Assembly: GCA_004352715.1 (NCBI GenBank)
Contig: SCFE01000003.1
Location: 5,145,128-5,209,127 of the forward strand
Origin: Hofstenia miamia
Lineage: Eukaryota > Xenacoelomorpha > Acoela
DNA length: 64,000 nt
Direction: 5' to 3'
In this document: positions 34,670-47,604 of the stretch, piece by piece
How the letters are laid out: each line of letters starts with the position of its first letter
How positions within the stretch are numbered: the stretch's first letter is position 1
The notes under the pieces: model-generated
Seen by the model: the letters and a program-made list of their open reading frames with translations, nothing else
Database searches by the model: none
Told to the model about the DNA's origin: nothing
Translations under genes and position numbers: made by a program

Positions 34670-35000
34670 CATTGATTTTTTACATGCATATGGGCTCATG
34701 TAAATATTTAAATGTAGGGATGTTTAAATGTAGGCATGATAACAAGCAGATGCATTCCAGTTGCATAGATTATATTATTGCAGATTATAACAAAAACAAT
34801 CAATGTACAAAATTATAAAAAGTAAGCAATAATGGGAAACACAGTCACTGAGTGTCTTCCATGAGCCACAACAATTTAGCTTGCAACTGGTGATCATCAC
34901 ATTTTGTTGATTCCTCCTTCATGCATATGGTTCCACTTTGGGTTTCTACACTGTACTCTGCCATCAATCTAAAAGGATTTCTATTACTCATACAATTACA
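34670..35000 (+). repeat. Diverged direct repeat, first copy
   Basis: Shares with 36215-36560 the ordered landmarks ATGTAGGG, AACAATCAAT, CAATCACTGAG/CAGTCACTGAG, CATGAGCC, AACTGGTGAT and GTACTCTGCC/GTGCTGCAC followed by TTTGG. Spacing between copies is about 1.55 kb, so the pair could be the ends of one retroelement or two insertions. Confidence 0.55.
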
Positions 35001-35411
35001 ATAGAGTTGTAATTAGATAATAGTTTAAGTGTTTAAATCTAGTTAGATAAATAGCAGAATTAAACAATAGATTTGTGCTCACTAAAGAGAAAGACAACCA
35101 CAAATGTAAGTTAAACATCATTAGAATTAAGTCAACCTCAGCCTTGTACAGACTATACATGGTGAACATGAAAAGATGCCTCAAACTTGCAAAGAAGGAT
35201 TAAAACAGATGATTAATGAATTAAGATGGATTTCTTCTCAGAAAATTTTTTTAAAATTAATATTCAGCAGATGAAACAAATTACAAGTTTGTAGAAAACA
35301 GTGACAAAAAAGAACAAATCTTGAAAATTTAAAGAAAAATAAGAAAGAAAAAATGAATTTAAAAGACCAATAGAAAGAAATGAAAAGAGTCTTTGGAAGA
35401 AAAAGATCTAC

Positions 35412-35819
35412 TGTGGCATAATCAGATGGTCACAAAAAGAAAAAGAAGTAACTAAGGACTATCAGTAAATTAATTAATTATAATTTTGTAAACAACCTGA
35501 TTATTATTCTTTTTGATTTTTATAAAAATTTTAGTGCAGTTTTGAATTGCCATTTATTGGCAAAATGGTTTGGCAAATCAAAAAGGACCAAATCACATAA
35601 GCTAATTAGCTGATGTTGCATAATCAGTGGCAGACAAACAAATTAGTGAAAGTGTAAACAAAATTGGAATCACAAACAGATACATGCTGATTTGTTTAAT
35701 TGTTTATGCAGATTTATTATAAATAGCTTAAATTGGATTTATTTGGTAATGAATTTACTTCATTTGTTTTCTTATTTTATATTATCAGGTTTGATTACAT
35801 ATGTCATTGGAAAGCTAAA
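35412..35819 (+). repeat. LTR-like repeat, copy 2 of 3
   Basis: Begins TGTGGCATAATCAG, has an internal second TGTTGCATAATCAG at 35614, a TATAAATA box at 35718-35725, the 'GGTTTGATTA' motif and an AAAGCTAA end. A purine-rich tract precedes it, as a polypurine tract would. Length (408 bp) and landmarks agree with copy 3. Confidence 0.5.
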
Positions 35820-36214
35820 CATATGAGTGCACAAGTAGACTGTTAGTGGTCCCAAGATTCAACTAAAGAGATTCTTGGAGCAGATGCACACTCAGCAATT
35901 TAAATGTGGTGTGGCTGGTAGCCAAGGCCACTATATTTTTCTGCTCTTAGGTTACATCTACATGTAGGGGTTTTTTTCTTTGTGTAGCTTTCCAACTGAT
36001 TCAATCATTATAACAACTCATGTCATCATATAGCTGGATAGCTAACCTTAGACAAACCCTTTTTAGATCCAAATTCAATAAGTCTAATAACAAGCTTTAT
36101 TATACATATGAGGTGCCTACAACCCCAACTTATATTACATGTTGTTAATTGTTACAGCCTTATTACTGAAGCTCAATTATAACTGCTAGGTATTCTATTT
36201 CTGCTGACCATATT

Positions 36215-36560
36215 GATTGTTCACATGTATTCAGGGTGTAGTTACATCTACTTATATGTAGGGCTATATATATGTACAGTTTATAACAATCTTATGCTGA
36301 ACTGTTGTGAACTTGCATATATTGCAGTTATCAGTAATAACAAGAACAATCAATCCACTAAATTAATAGGGATGTACAACACACAATCACTGAGACATTT
36401 CCACACCATGAGCCTTGTCTGTGAGTCACAATTGTTTCCTCAGTAACTGGTGATTCCATAAAACTCCTTGTTCCTCATTGAGTTGCAGTGCTGCACTTTG
36501 GTTTCTGACCCTGATAACATCTTGCTGCTTTTGATCTAAACAAGTTGTTAGTAACATCTT
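36215..36560 (+). repeat. Diverged direct repeat, second copy
   Basis: Partner of 34670-35000, same orientation, same order of landmark words. Confidence 0.55.
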
Positions 36561-39500
36561 ACCTAGCTATGAACAGAAAGCTGGATTACATGGAATTGTA
36601 CAGTTGGTTGACAGATTAGATAAGGGAATTATAGCTTTACCAAAAAATGTCTACAAATCTCCTTATACAGATTCTACACTACTCCTAGCTAGAAATTAAG
36701 CATTGCAAATTCATGAAAGAAGAATACAATGAAGTCCAAACACAACAGCATCCACAGCCAGTGGAAACACCCAAACACAAAAATGGCATCCTTACCTGAG
36801 AGTGAAGTATTCTCCACAGATTTAGTGATACAGTTAGTACCAATAGATAATCAATATACAATAGCAGAACTATCCAAGTTATTTTAAGGGAATAGCAACA
36901 AAATTAAACTGAAAAATAGCTGGAACTGGAATCAGCAAACATAAACAAAGAGATTAGATAGAGGAGATGAGAAATGATGCTAGTCTAAGATTAAGTGAAT
37001 GTGAAATCCTATTCTATCAATATTAGGTTCCTAATTTATCATGAGAGACTATCCATGACAGTATCTGTTTTAACAGTTCATAAGCATCAGCAAAACACTT
37101 CTTAAACTGTTAGTTCCCTATCATATATAACTGAATATATCTGTAATATGCACTTGAGACAAATGTGCAGCTAGCTACAGTGCTTTTAGAACATTGTGTC
37201 TTGCTCACAGAGATGTTGCTGAACCAAAAGGCATATTGCTGATGCAGTGTAGGTGATATGGGATTGATTTACAATTTATGTCTCTCAGTGTGATGCCTTG
37301 TAGTTTCTTAGTAAAGCATTACATATCAATGTTTTCTCTTAATTTGCTTAGTACTGATCAAACATTATGGTAATAATTACATTGAGATCAAGAGCTTTAA
37401 TAACGTGAGTTACAATATTTATTTCAGTTAGCCTTAATTAAACAGGAAATTTATAGGCTGAATCCAGATTGACTACATTTCCCTTCTTCAGTCATTGGCA
37501 ATACAAGCAGCTTTAGATTGCATCATAATTAATCATCAATTAATTTTAAATTGTTGATGTCCATAGACATAACATCATTTTTATGTAGTTGAGTGAATGC
37601 AAGCTCATCATGAAAATAAAAATAAAACAAGTAGTTAACAATAGATCAAGTGTTCAGGGAAGAATTAGAATTAAATAATAAATCATTTTAAAGCCAGTGA
37701 TACTTCATCATTGATCTGAATTTGCTGAGCTATTTTTTGCCATTATCTTTTTATGACCTGTTTTATCACAATAATAATTTATGAAGCTAGAAAAGTTTTC
37801 TTAGAATACTGAAGGTATTTTAAGCAATCTGATCAAAACTTCCAGATTAGTGGCTGTCCAAGTGTATGTATATCTTTGTACAAGAAAAAGGCTTACATCT
37901 CAAAGCAGGAGCTTTCTTTCAAATATAATGTGGTCCAAACACTTCCATTTATCAAAATAAAGTAATTTATTAAGCATCTATGGAAACAAAGTTTGAATAT
38001 ACAGAAAATTATCTTGATTTATGTTTATGCATGTTCTTTATCATTGTTTGTCAAGGGTCTATACTAATATGGTACCTGAATGATGCAAATACATGTACAT
38101 ATCTGCCTGTTAATGCTAGTGCATATCATTAACATGAAGAGTATAAAGACATTGTTACTTTGATTTGTAATAACAAGTGAAATATATTTACTGGGAAATT
38201 CTAAGTAAAATCAGATACTGAATATCATGCTAAATGAGGCTGGTATCTTTGGAGGAGCTCATGTTAGAAAGATGAACACAGACATTGTAAAACCACAATA
38301 TATTGGCAGTGCTCATTTATCTGTATTGGGTAAATGATTGATAATGCTAACACATCAATAGTTCAGTACCATGCTTATTATTCACTTCAAAAAGCAAAAT
38401 TCTGCACATATACTGGTTTGAAATAATATACATCTGCTGAATAAAAGTGAAGCTTCTTATTAAGAAAGGTAAAATTGTACAGTTCATTGGCACATAGCAA
38501 TGGCATATCACACTCAAAATTTGTACAAAATGAGAAAATGTTGTTAGTTCAATTGTTGATAGCAAATGGAATTTGTTTGAGCAATCTCAATTTTCAGACA
38601 CCCAAATTTAACAATTAGCTTAGAATACATTTGTGAACAAATTAAAAATATATTATTTTACTGTAATATCTTTCTTTGTGTAATACATGCTAATTTATAA
38701 AAGGAAGAGGCAAAATTCCTATTTTCTCAACTAAATACAAAATATTTGCAGCAATTTTTCAATTCTTACAAAGATTGAAGATAGAAGAGGTTAATGCTTT
38801 CACTGTTTGAGGACAATTTTTACATATTAATAAGTGAACATCACTAATTTTGTTTTATGTGATTAATGTATTCTTAGAATTGGTGTAGTGTTTGTACTTG
38901 CTTAATATGATGCCACTTGTTGAAAAAATTATATTATTATTAATTGATGTAAATTTGTAAAATATGATCAGTAAATTCTTACATAACACTTGTAAATATT
39001 CTGGATTGACAAATCTATAAGGATGAACTGGCTACTGCCCCAGTTACAATTTGAACACTGCAAAACTTCATAATGTGAAAAATTAAATTGTTTAGGATGT
39101 AAAAATATGTTATTTCATTCTTAACAAATAATAAAAATGCTTAGCACTAAATGCAAATTTTAAGCCTAGGCAAATATATTATTAATTATTCATGAAATGA
39201 GCTCATATTTTCAAAAAATTATTTTTTTAATAATGGTCTAATTTCTTTTGTCTTTGTTATCAAAGTGAGCAGTGGTGCTATTGCTAAAGAAATGATATTT
39301 TGATTAAAACTTAGAATGAAAATAAAAAATATTACTTCAACAATAACAATCAATGTGCTTAGGGTAATTAAAGAGCATTTCATTTATATGTTATTAAAGA
39401 ACAAATCAAATTTGATAATAATTTACTCAAAGTTGCAAAAATAGTTGGATTATAGAGTTAAACTGACCAGATTGTTATTTTCAATAATTTCAACATCACA

Positions 39501-39993
39501 CACAATTAACAAATTATTATCACAGTGTTGGTCTAGTGTGTAGGTGCCTGTCAGACATGTCAAAATTTAGCTTTTAAGGGGATGGTTTACCTTTATTGAA
39601 GGTCTAAGACTTCAGGATCAAAAGTTTGAAAACTTAGCTGTCAATGTTGTGATTATAGCAAAAACCCAAACTTAATTGACTACTAAGTCTACTTAAATTT
39701 CATTTACTGAGTTTCAATATTTAAGGGAATAAATACTAATTTGTTGAGTTTAAAAAATTATGGGGATAGAGGTTTTGGGCTTATCAAAATTCTGCTTAGA
39801 TATTCTATTAAATAGTTTTTTACAGCAGCTTAATTAAAGTAGTTAAATGATGAACATTTTTACTGGGAATCTTCCTAATGTTCTGTCACAATTAACTATA
39901 ATATTATTAGAAAAAGTTATATCTCTAAATTTGTATCTGACCAAGTAAATACATTTGAACCCTCAATTTTGTTACAACATGTGTTTGTAAAAT

Positions 39994-42784
39994 CGAATTG
40001 TTTTAGTATTGATTTTAAGAAATTTACACTTGTTATATATTTTGACATTAGTACCAAGCAAGTATCTCCAAAAAGATGCCTAATGTAAATTAATGGCTAG
40101 AGTTAATGTAGAAAAGAATTTTTTTGTTTGCTTCAATGACTATAATGGAAATCATTAGTCAAATTATATCTTTTGTTGTATATTAAAGTCCTATATGGAA
40201 AATGGAGTTTATTTCCCAGAATGGGTACCTCAGATGAAATATTTCACTGTGAATGGGGCCATAAATAAGTATCCTGGGACCATATCTTTCCGAATTGCAT
40301 TCATTATTTTTTTTTAGATTTGAGCTCTCTATTGCCAGATATAATATGTATTTCATACACCACTAAATAAATAATAATAATAATACTAATACTAATAACA
40401 ATGATAGATGTAAATATAGAACTGTTCAGCAAGCACCTCTACCCAACACTACCCACACTACCCATGTCATTCAAAATTGATAATTTATTGAAAAAATTAA
40501 AGAAAATTGATATTTTATTAATTATTTAGTGAATTTTTGTAGATTGCCAAGTTTTATTGATAAAATTTGATTTTCAATTAAAGAAAATTAATGAAATTTC
40601 CATTTTAAATTCATCAACTGTTTTATTCAAAAATTTACAAAAGAAAATTGACAAAAAATTAATTTTTATCAGTCTATTATATTCAACTGCTATAAAAATA
40701 TAATATTTTTGCACACAAAATTTAAAATCAAGTTTTCATAACAATTCAGTGCCAATAAGGTTGTTTATGAGTAATTTTCTCATAATAACATATATCACTC
40801 AATATACTGTAAGAATAATTTATTCATGATTGCTTAGATAAAATATATTTTATTTACTTAGCATTCTAAATTTGTAACGCAATGTTATTTATGGTTAAAT
40901 AATAATAACAATGAAAATCCCTTCAATATGTGCAAAATATTAAAGAAAATTTGGTTTTTGCTGAAATCTCACCTTGTTGCTAATGCATATATACTCAGAG
41001 AAATCCTGAATTGTGTAATATTATTTATTGTGTCATTGCACCATAGGATTTGTTGTTAAGGTCTTGCATTTGAACTGATATTAATAAATTTAAATTCTCT
41101 ATATAATTATTAAATTTGATACTATTAAAATTTATTAAAGTTTTATTAAAATTTTTTCAAAGTTTTACTAATTTTTATTGATATTTTCCCAAAGTTTGAT
41201 AGAAAATCTGTTAAATTACTTTGCAAAAACATTCAAAATATAAATGAAAAAATAATTTAATTAATCAATTTTTTAATAAAATTTCCATTTTGATCAACAT
41301 GGGTAATGTTTTATTGACCCTACCCAACCTGCAGAACGACCTGAACCACTTCCCCTATAAGCCATCTCCCTGAGTAAGAAAATAGAGAATTTAGCGATCC
41401 CAATTACTGCAACAACTCACTAAATATTTTTGAAGTATAGGGATGCATTTTTTGAAATGTGATAAAGGTGTTGAAAGTTAAAACTGCTTTTTCACCAAAT
41501 GGTCAACACGTATGTATAATATTAAATTATTGTCCCATTTGAGTTGAGATATTTAATCCCAACTAACCGATCCTAGAGTTCTGTTAACTAAAGTTCATTA
41601 GACTTTCTTGGTCCCATTGAATTTTAGATTATTCATCTCAATTCCAATTCCTAAGTAACAATAATATCAGCTTGAATATGTAATTGGAGAACTGATATTT
41701 GAGCATTAATAAATAATTCTACATTTACGTTATTTTAAGTATAATAGTTAAATATTTTACAAAAATAATTGCACGAACTTGATAAATTAATCGATTATCC
41801 ACACCATATGAGAAATAAATTTTAGAATTAGGTGAGGTTTAAAAGTAAATTTAGAATGCAAATTTATAGCTCAATTCTGATAATTTTTTCAATTCCAAAT
41901 CCAATTCCCACTCACGGGAATTATTTAATTCCAATTCCCGCAAAACAATCAATTATAAATTCCGATGAAAGAATTGAAATCCGTGCCTACTTGGACTCGT
42001 GTAAATAGTTTGCATTTTGCTTCTCACTGGAGATATTTACTTGGTACTACAATCATGTTTGTGAAAACATAAAATTAATAAATGTAAATTCCTTCATCTC
42101 ATTACTAAAGCAATTCGATTGAGCATTCAAATATAATTATTTCATTGGATACAAATTAGAGATTTTTTTCAATTTTCGAATGCTTAGTATGATAAAAAAT
42201 GGGTTAATGAAGTCTAGTAGAGTAAATTGAAGTATCAATAAGAAATCTCATGGAAGTCACTGATTTCATAATTATATAAGTCATATATCATAAAGAGTAG
42301 CTATAAATTCAAATTTAATAAATATTAAGTCAGAAGCGTTCATACATGTTTATACTAATCAATAATATTTAAAAAAAACTAGTAATTCATTTTAAGATTG
42401 AATCCTACTAATAAATATATCTTAACGTATTAATTCAAAAATATTGCCGAAGACATATGAATTAATGGTGTAAGAAGTGGTTCCAACATTTTACTCGATA
42501 GAGTTTGGGTTGCATCTTTAGCTACACGATTTATTCTGCTTCAGATTCGTGTAAATAAAACGTAGATATGAAAAAAAATTACTTTCACAAATTCCAGATT
42601 TTGTCTATTAACGAAAATGAACACAATTTATCAATGAGTATATGATTATTTCTTGCACAAAATAGTGTCTAAGACAGCTTGTATTAAACATGGCAGCTTT
42701 GGTAAAAATTCTATATATAATTTCTGTAAGAAATTCGTACTTGGGCTATTTTTTAGATATTTTTTTTACTTTTCACGGAGCAAA
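39994..42784. other. AT-rich non-coding stretch upstream of GPCR B
   Basis: No gene seen. CpG reappears from 39994. Simple AT/TTA-rich tracts are common (for example about 40375-40400). Confidence 0.5.
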
Positions 42785-42845
42785 TTTAGCGCAGGCATTT
42801 TTAATTTCAACCAATGAAATAACAGCTTTTCTGCATTCTATAAAT
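42785..42845 (+). promoter_or_regulatory. Putative core promoter of GPCR B
   Basis: TTTAGCGCA (42785-42793), CCAAT (42811-42815) and TATAAAT (42839-42845), with the same spacings as upstream of GPCR A. Confidence 0.5.
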
Positions 42846-43279
42846 TATATTTTTTGGTATATCTCATTTTCATTTTAAATTTTCATGATGTAAGTATAGA
42901 ATTAATTCTTTGTTTAAAAGTGATTAATAACGCAAAAATTGAATTTCAATAGAACACATTAAATGCACAATGAACTACACGCCACAACTGTTCCGATATT
43001 GTACAGTATGTTAAAGAGCATTAAAATTGAATTAACATTTTTTAAAATTTCATAAACCATAATTTAAAAAAATATAATAAATTACATATGTATAGAATTG
43101 GTATAATTTATTTAGCATTTCCATGATTTTGAGAAAATTTCTAATATTTGTAATTTAATCATGATTATCAGAAGAAAACAAACGTTTTTGGTTACATTTT
43201 GATTTTTCAAATAATTGAATTTTTCAAGGGATTTTGACAAATGAAGTGTTCTGTTTGTTAATTTCAATTTCGAACTTAG

Positions 43280-43414
43280 GTATAGTAATGCTACAGATAT
43301 CGACCTTCCGTGGTATAAAAATTTTGCATTCCTCGAGTCAATGGCAACTACAGTCTACATTTTTGCAGTTTCACTTGGTATTCCTGGAAATGCATTGTCC
43401 ATCTATTTACTTGG
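43280..43414 (+). CDS. GPCR B exon 2: N-terminus and TM1
   Basis: Bounded by ACTTAG|G and GG|GTTAGT. Encodes 'YSNATDIDLPWYKN' with an NAT glycosylation site and a TM1 identical to A. The intron after it aligns with intron 2 of A for about 300 bp and then diverges. Confidence 0.82.
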
Positions 43415-43846
43415 GTTAGTATATTTTAAAAAATTGCAAAAAATGTAATTTACATGAATTTATTATAAATTTTCAGCTTAGTAACTTTTATATATTAGTA
43501 TAACTATATAAGTTTACAAGAAATTTTACTGTACATATCAATACATCTAATTCATTATGAAATGAACTTTGGCCAACAATATTGGTATTTAAGAAGATTT
43601 CTATGTACAAAGATTCTCCAATATATTTAGAAAACATTTTCCAGCATTTCTTATTTAACATTAAAATGCAGGACTTGTATTACACTAATTCGGAAAATGT
43701 GCACATAAATATTTAAAATTTCGTGCTACATATTCGATAAGAACTTGTGTTTTTGAAAAGATGTAAGGAATTGCGAACATGGGCTACTTACGAAATCGCG
43801 ATGTTGAACTGTGCTCTAGATCATATTTATATAATATCTTTTGACT

Positions 43847-43848
<2 letters not shown>

Positions 43849-43877
<29 letters not shown>

Positions 43878-44118
43878 AAATCCTCGTTTCTAAGCTGCAC
43901 CTGTAAACCCAATATATATACATATATATATATATACGGGTTTTAGGTACATTGCGATTTGTATCCGCCATCCGCACTTTCCGATTTTTAGTAGTATCCA
44001 GCGCCTTTTTTGATGGAAAGCCAAAATAATTAATTTTATCCAAAAAATTTTAATTTGAGATTTGGAATAGGGGGCCCATCAGATATTTTACAATTTTCTA
44101 TAAAAAACCCGTATATGA

Positions 44119-44156
<38 letters not shown>
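43849..44156. repeat. (TA)n tracts at the left edge of the B-specific insertion
   Basis: TA tracts at about 43849-43873, 43912-43936 and 44122-44156 lie where homology with intron 2 of GPCR A has been lost. Confidence 0.9.
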
Positions 44157-44158
<2 letters not shown>

Positions 44159-44982
44159 TGTGTATTCCAAAAGCCTGTAAATGTTCGTTTTGAATGATAA
44201 CGCGTTTCAGGTTAAAGCAGGCTGATTTAAATAAAATTTACATCATTTTGAAGCTTAAGACATGCTAACCATTCGGCAAAAAATTAATTAGCCATTTATT
44301 TCTTTTTTACTGCCACTCAATAAAAATATTAATCTTACATTGTACTTTAGAAACAATCGTCGACTCTCCTCAATTGTAGTTTGCTATATCACCCCGCCAC
44401 AACATTAGCATTCTACTCAATTGTGAAGTTTGTATTTGCTGCATCCACTTTCGTCTTTTCATGCACAGAATGCTTTACTCTATATGCTCGAGACTTAAAC
44501 AATCGAACTTGAAAATTATAGATCTGCGAACAACGACGCAGCAAAGCGTTAAAAGTTCGTTCACTTTCGTTTCTTTTAAACTGTAAGATTTTTGTTTCAT
44601 TTTTAGTGCAAAATGTTGGGCACATTTTAAACTTTCAAATGATGTACATTCAATTTAAATCATTTTAAATTTTTAGACCCATTAATCCATAGTATAGGAT
44701 ATATTGTTGAGAGGGTACTGAGATACACTAACTAAAAAATTTCGAAAATTTTGCATTCTCCTCAATTTTAAAGGCCAAAAAGGCGAAAAAATATATATAT
44801 ATAATTTCTTAAACTTCGTATAGCTTGCAAATCCGATTATAATGAACTGCGAATAGAGTATGTGTTTGCTAGAATCGCAAGTCTAACCACGCCATATAAT
44901 TAGCAATATGACGTGATTTTGTAACTGCTCTTATTACCAATCACATAGTCTAACCGTAGCTTAATAACATCTTAGGCTACCT

Positions 44983-45510
44983 TTAGAACTGTTTTCGGCC
45001 AGTGGATTTCTTAGGACTGATCATAAAATGTCTGTGCTCCTCATCAGTACAAAGCCTTTTGCCAAGTACTACTCCAAATTGCGACGGTTGATTGGCGTCA
45101 ATCTCTAAAAGATTTGAACCTTTATATATTAGAGGAGGGGCGTCTGCTTGCAATTGGTTTTCACTTGATTCATCACCTCCAAAATTTTCATTCTAAAATT
45201 ACACAATAATAAAATTCACAAAAAGATAGCAAAAAACCTTAAAATTATGTTTTATAAATGTAGTCATCTACTACTAATGAATCTAGGGCATATTCGATCT
45301 AATAAAGTTAGGATAATATAGGCAACAATCTACAACAAACCTCATTTATAAGCGCAAGCACATACATAAATATATAACAAGCAAAAAATTTTATACCAAT
45401 GTAGATATTTCTCTGCGAAGTTTCTTGATTTCTCTAACTATGCTGGATTGGCCATCTTCTAGAATCTTGTTGGTTTTTGACACTTGAGAAACAAGTTCTT
45501 TTAAAAGTAT
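44983..45510 (-). CDS. C-terminal coiled coil and BEN-like segment of the EnSpm-like gene
   Basis: Exon 45397-45510 encodes 38 residues with heptad-like spacing ('ILLKELVSQVSKTNKILEDG' then 'REIKKLRREIST'). Exon 44983-45192 encodes an acidic linker and 'PSQFGVVLGKRLCTDEEHRH' followed by 'PKKSTGRKQF' and a stop. The latter resembles the first half of a BEN domain, a DNA/protein interaction module, but the usual second half is absent. The assignment is tentative; the exon model itself is better supported than the domain name. Confidence 0.55.
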
Positions 45511-47551
45511 CTGCTAAATTGTAAAATTTATAAATTCTTGCAAAATAAATGTCTGAAAAGTACATAATTAAATTATATGAATGTACAATGTAATAGTACA
45601 GTTCATACCGTTGTATTTTCCTCTTTTTCATTTGTTGTTGGAATGGAAGATTCTATTACTGGTATTGCAGGTGTGGACTGAAAAATCGGCTCTGTGCTTT
45701 CGACACTGTCGTTTAAACGAAATGACGTCGATCGACTGGAATCTAGGTATTTGGAGAGCTTTTTCTCTTTATTTTTAATAAATTTTAGATTCCCTAAAAA
45801 TCAAATGTAAAAATGGATAATAAACATGTATTTTAAGAAAATTATGTATTTTTTTAGAGTTTTGATAATTTAGACAAAGTCGTATGATCAGTGATATAAA
45901 AACTGATGTGTTAACCATTGCACTCGCTCCACAAAAATTTAATACTTGACGTAGGAGTGAAATTGTAGTTTATTCTAAAATTTATTTAGATTGCTAACAT
46001 GATCTTCAATTCATTGATACTTCATATAAATTTTCTATAATTTTGACAAAATTCGAAATAACAGTTCTAAATTCTTGCATTACCAAAACTGAAATTATAT
46101 TTTTGATTAGCATTGCTTTTGTCAAACATACCCAGACATAAAAATTTGGCTTCATATCCACGCAGCCGAATCACATCACCCATGTCCAGACAAATCTTTT
46201 CATTTTCAGACATTTTTTGTGGCCAGGCGGAATGATTAACACCAATTACATCGTATGTGCCATCTTCAATAAATTGGAAAAGAAAGTAGACACTGTCCAA
46301 ACTCATTTGAGTACTAAAAACAGCACAAAAATTATGTTGTGTATTATATATTATTAATTTGTTTTAAATATAAAATCTTTTCAAACAATAAACAGAAATG
46401 AACACTACAAGATTTTAGTTATGCTCAAAGTACAATGATAATTTCCCTACGGTACAAAAATACATCGTTTTTTGTTAAAAAAATCATATATATGTTTCCA
46501 CACTCAGTACAAAGATATGTTCATAGATTTCCCGCTTCTTGATACATCAGCAATAAAAATTGGATGGTGATTATTAACAATATATTTCCTTTGAATGTTC
46601 AGTATTTCAACATCCAATGATGTATTTGAAAGAGTTTGCGTGATGTCTTTAACCAAGCAGAAATCTCCATTTTTTAAACAGATACAAGAATTCCGTACAC
46701 TTTTCAGTTTGGCACAAATTGTGAAATAGCTTAGTTTCACCTTGTTTGCAGTAGTTTCCTGCTTCTTCGCGGGTGCAGGCAAATTTGACTTTGAACAGTT
46801 TCGGAAATAGCGCTCTGCCATAAGGCGCAAATAGTTTCGCGTACCAGTAAATGGTTTGCACAAGTAGTGATTTGCTGATTCAAATGACATCGCTGATGTA
46901 GCAGCAATATGGCCAATATTAGAAGCTTGCCAAACAAGGTGAGAAAGGGAATGTAAGTTATATGTCGAAAATTCCTTACCAAATTCAGTTTCAACACCAA
47001 GGCGGAACGTTTGAAGCATTTCTTGCACAATATCCAAATATTCCTAAAAAAACTTAGATGAGATTCTGTGCATAATTCGTGAGAATATGTTTAAATAAGA
47101 ACCGCATAATTCACCTGGAAGTTTATTTGAAGAAGCATGTGAATCGCATTGGAAAGGATTAGTAACAGTTGGTAGTGTTCAGGGCGCAGATAGGATTGAA
47201 AAACAATGGGTGAAACATACAGCAAAACAATTTTAAATTCTGATGCTTTATAATGAGCAAGATGATGAAATGAACGAGGTTTGCGAATAATTTCAACAGG
47301 AAATTGAAATTGCATTGATGTCATTTCTAAAATATTTCTTGTCAAATATTTGGTTGTTTGCCATACGAATTTAGGGAAACTGCAAAATCAAAAAAAGACA
47401 TTCAAAACTACTTTTTTGACTTAAGTGACACAAGAAAAGAATATTCACAAAATTTTCATGTTTCTTAACTATTCTGCTGCAAATCTTGATCGTTTAATTT
47501 GTAAACACCTACTTTAGTTTATAGAATTACTTTTCAATAAAGTATTTTGAA

Positions 47552-47604
<53 letters not shown>

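Larger units (their letters stand above)
34635..39993. other. CpG-depleted segment
   Basis: Reading every line, I found one CG dinucleotide (37404) between those at 34633 and 39994. Neighbouring DNA of similar A+T content has far more, for example around ten per kb at 15-16 kb. No gene is recognisable. It includes an LTR-like repeat and a pair of diverged direct repeats. Confidence 0.75.

Noticed and set aside
47552-47604. CRISPR-like or regularly spaced repeat
   Set aside because: Plain (GTA)n microsatellite; no spacer-separated repeats exist anywhere in the window.
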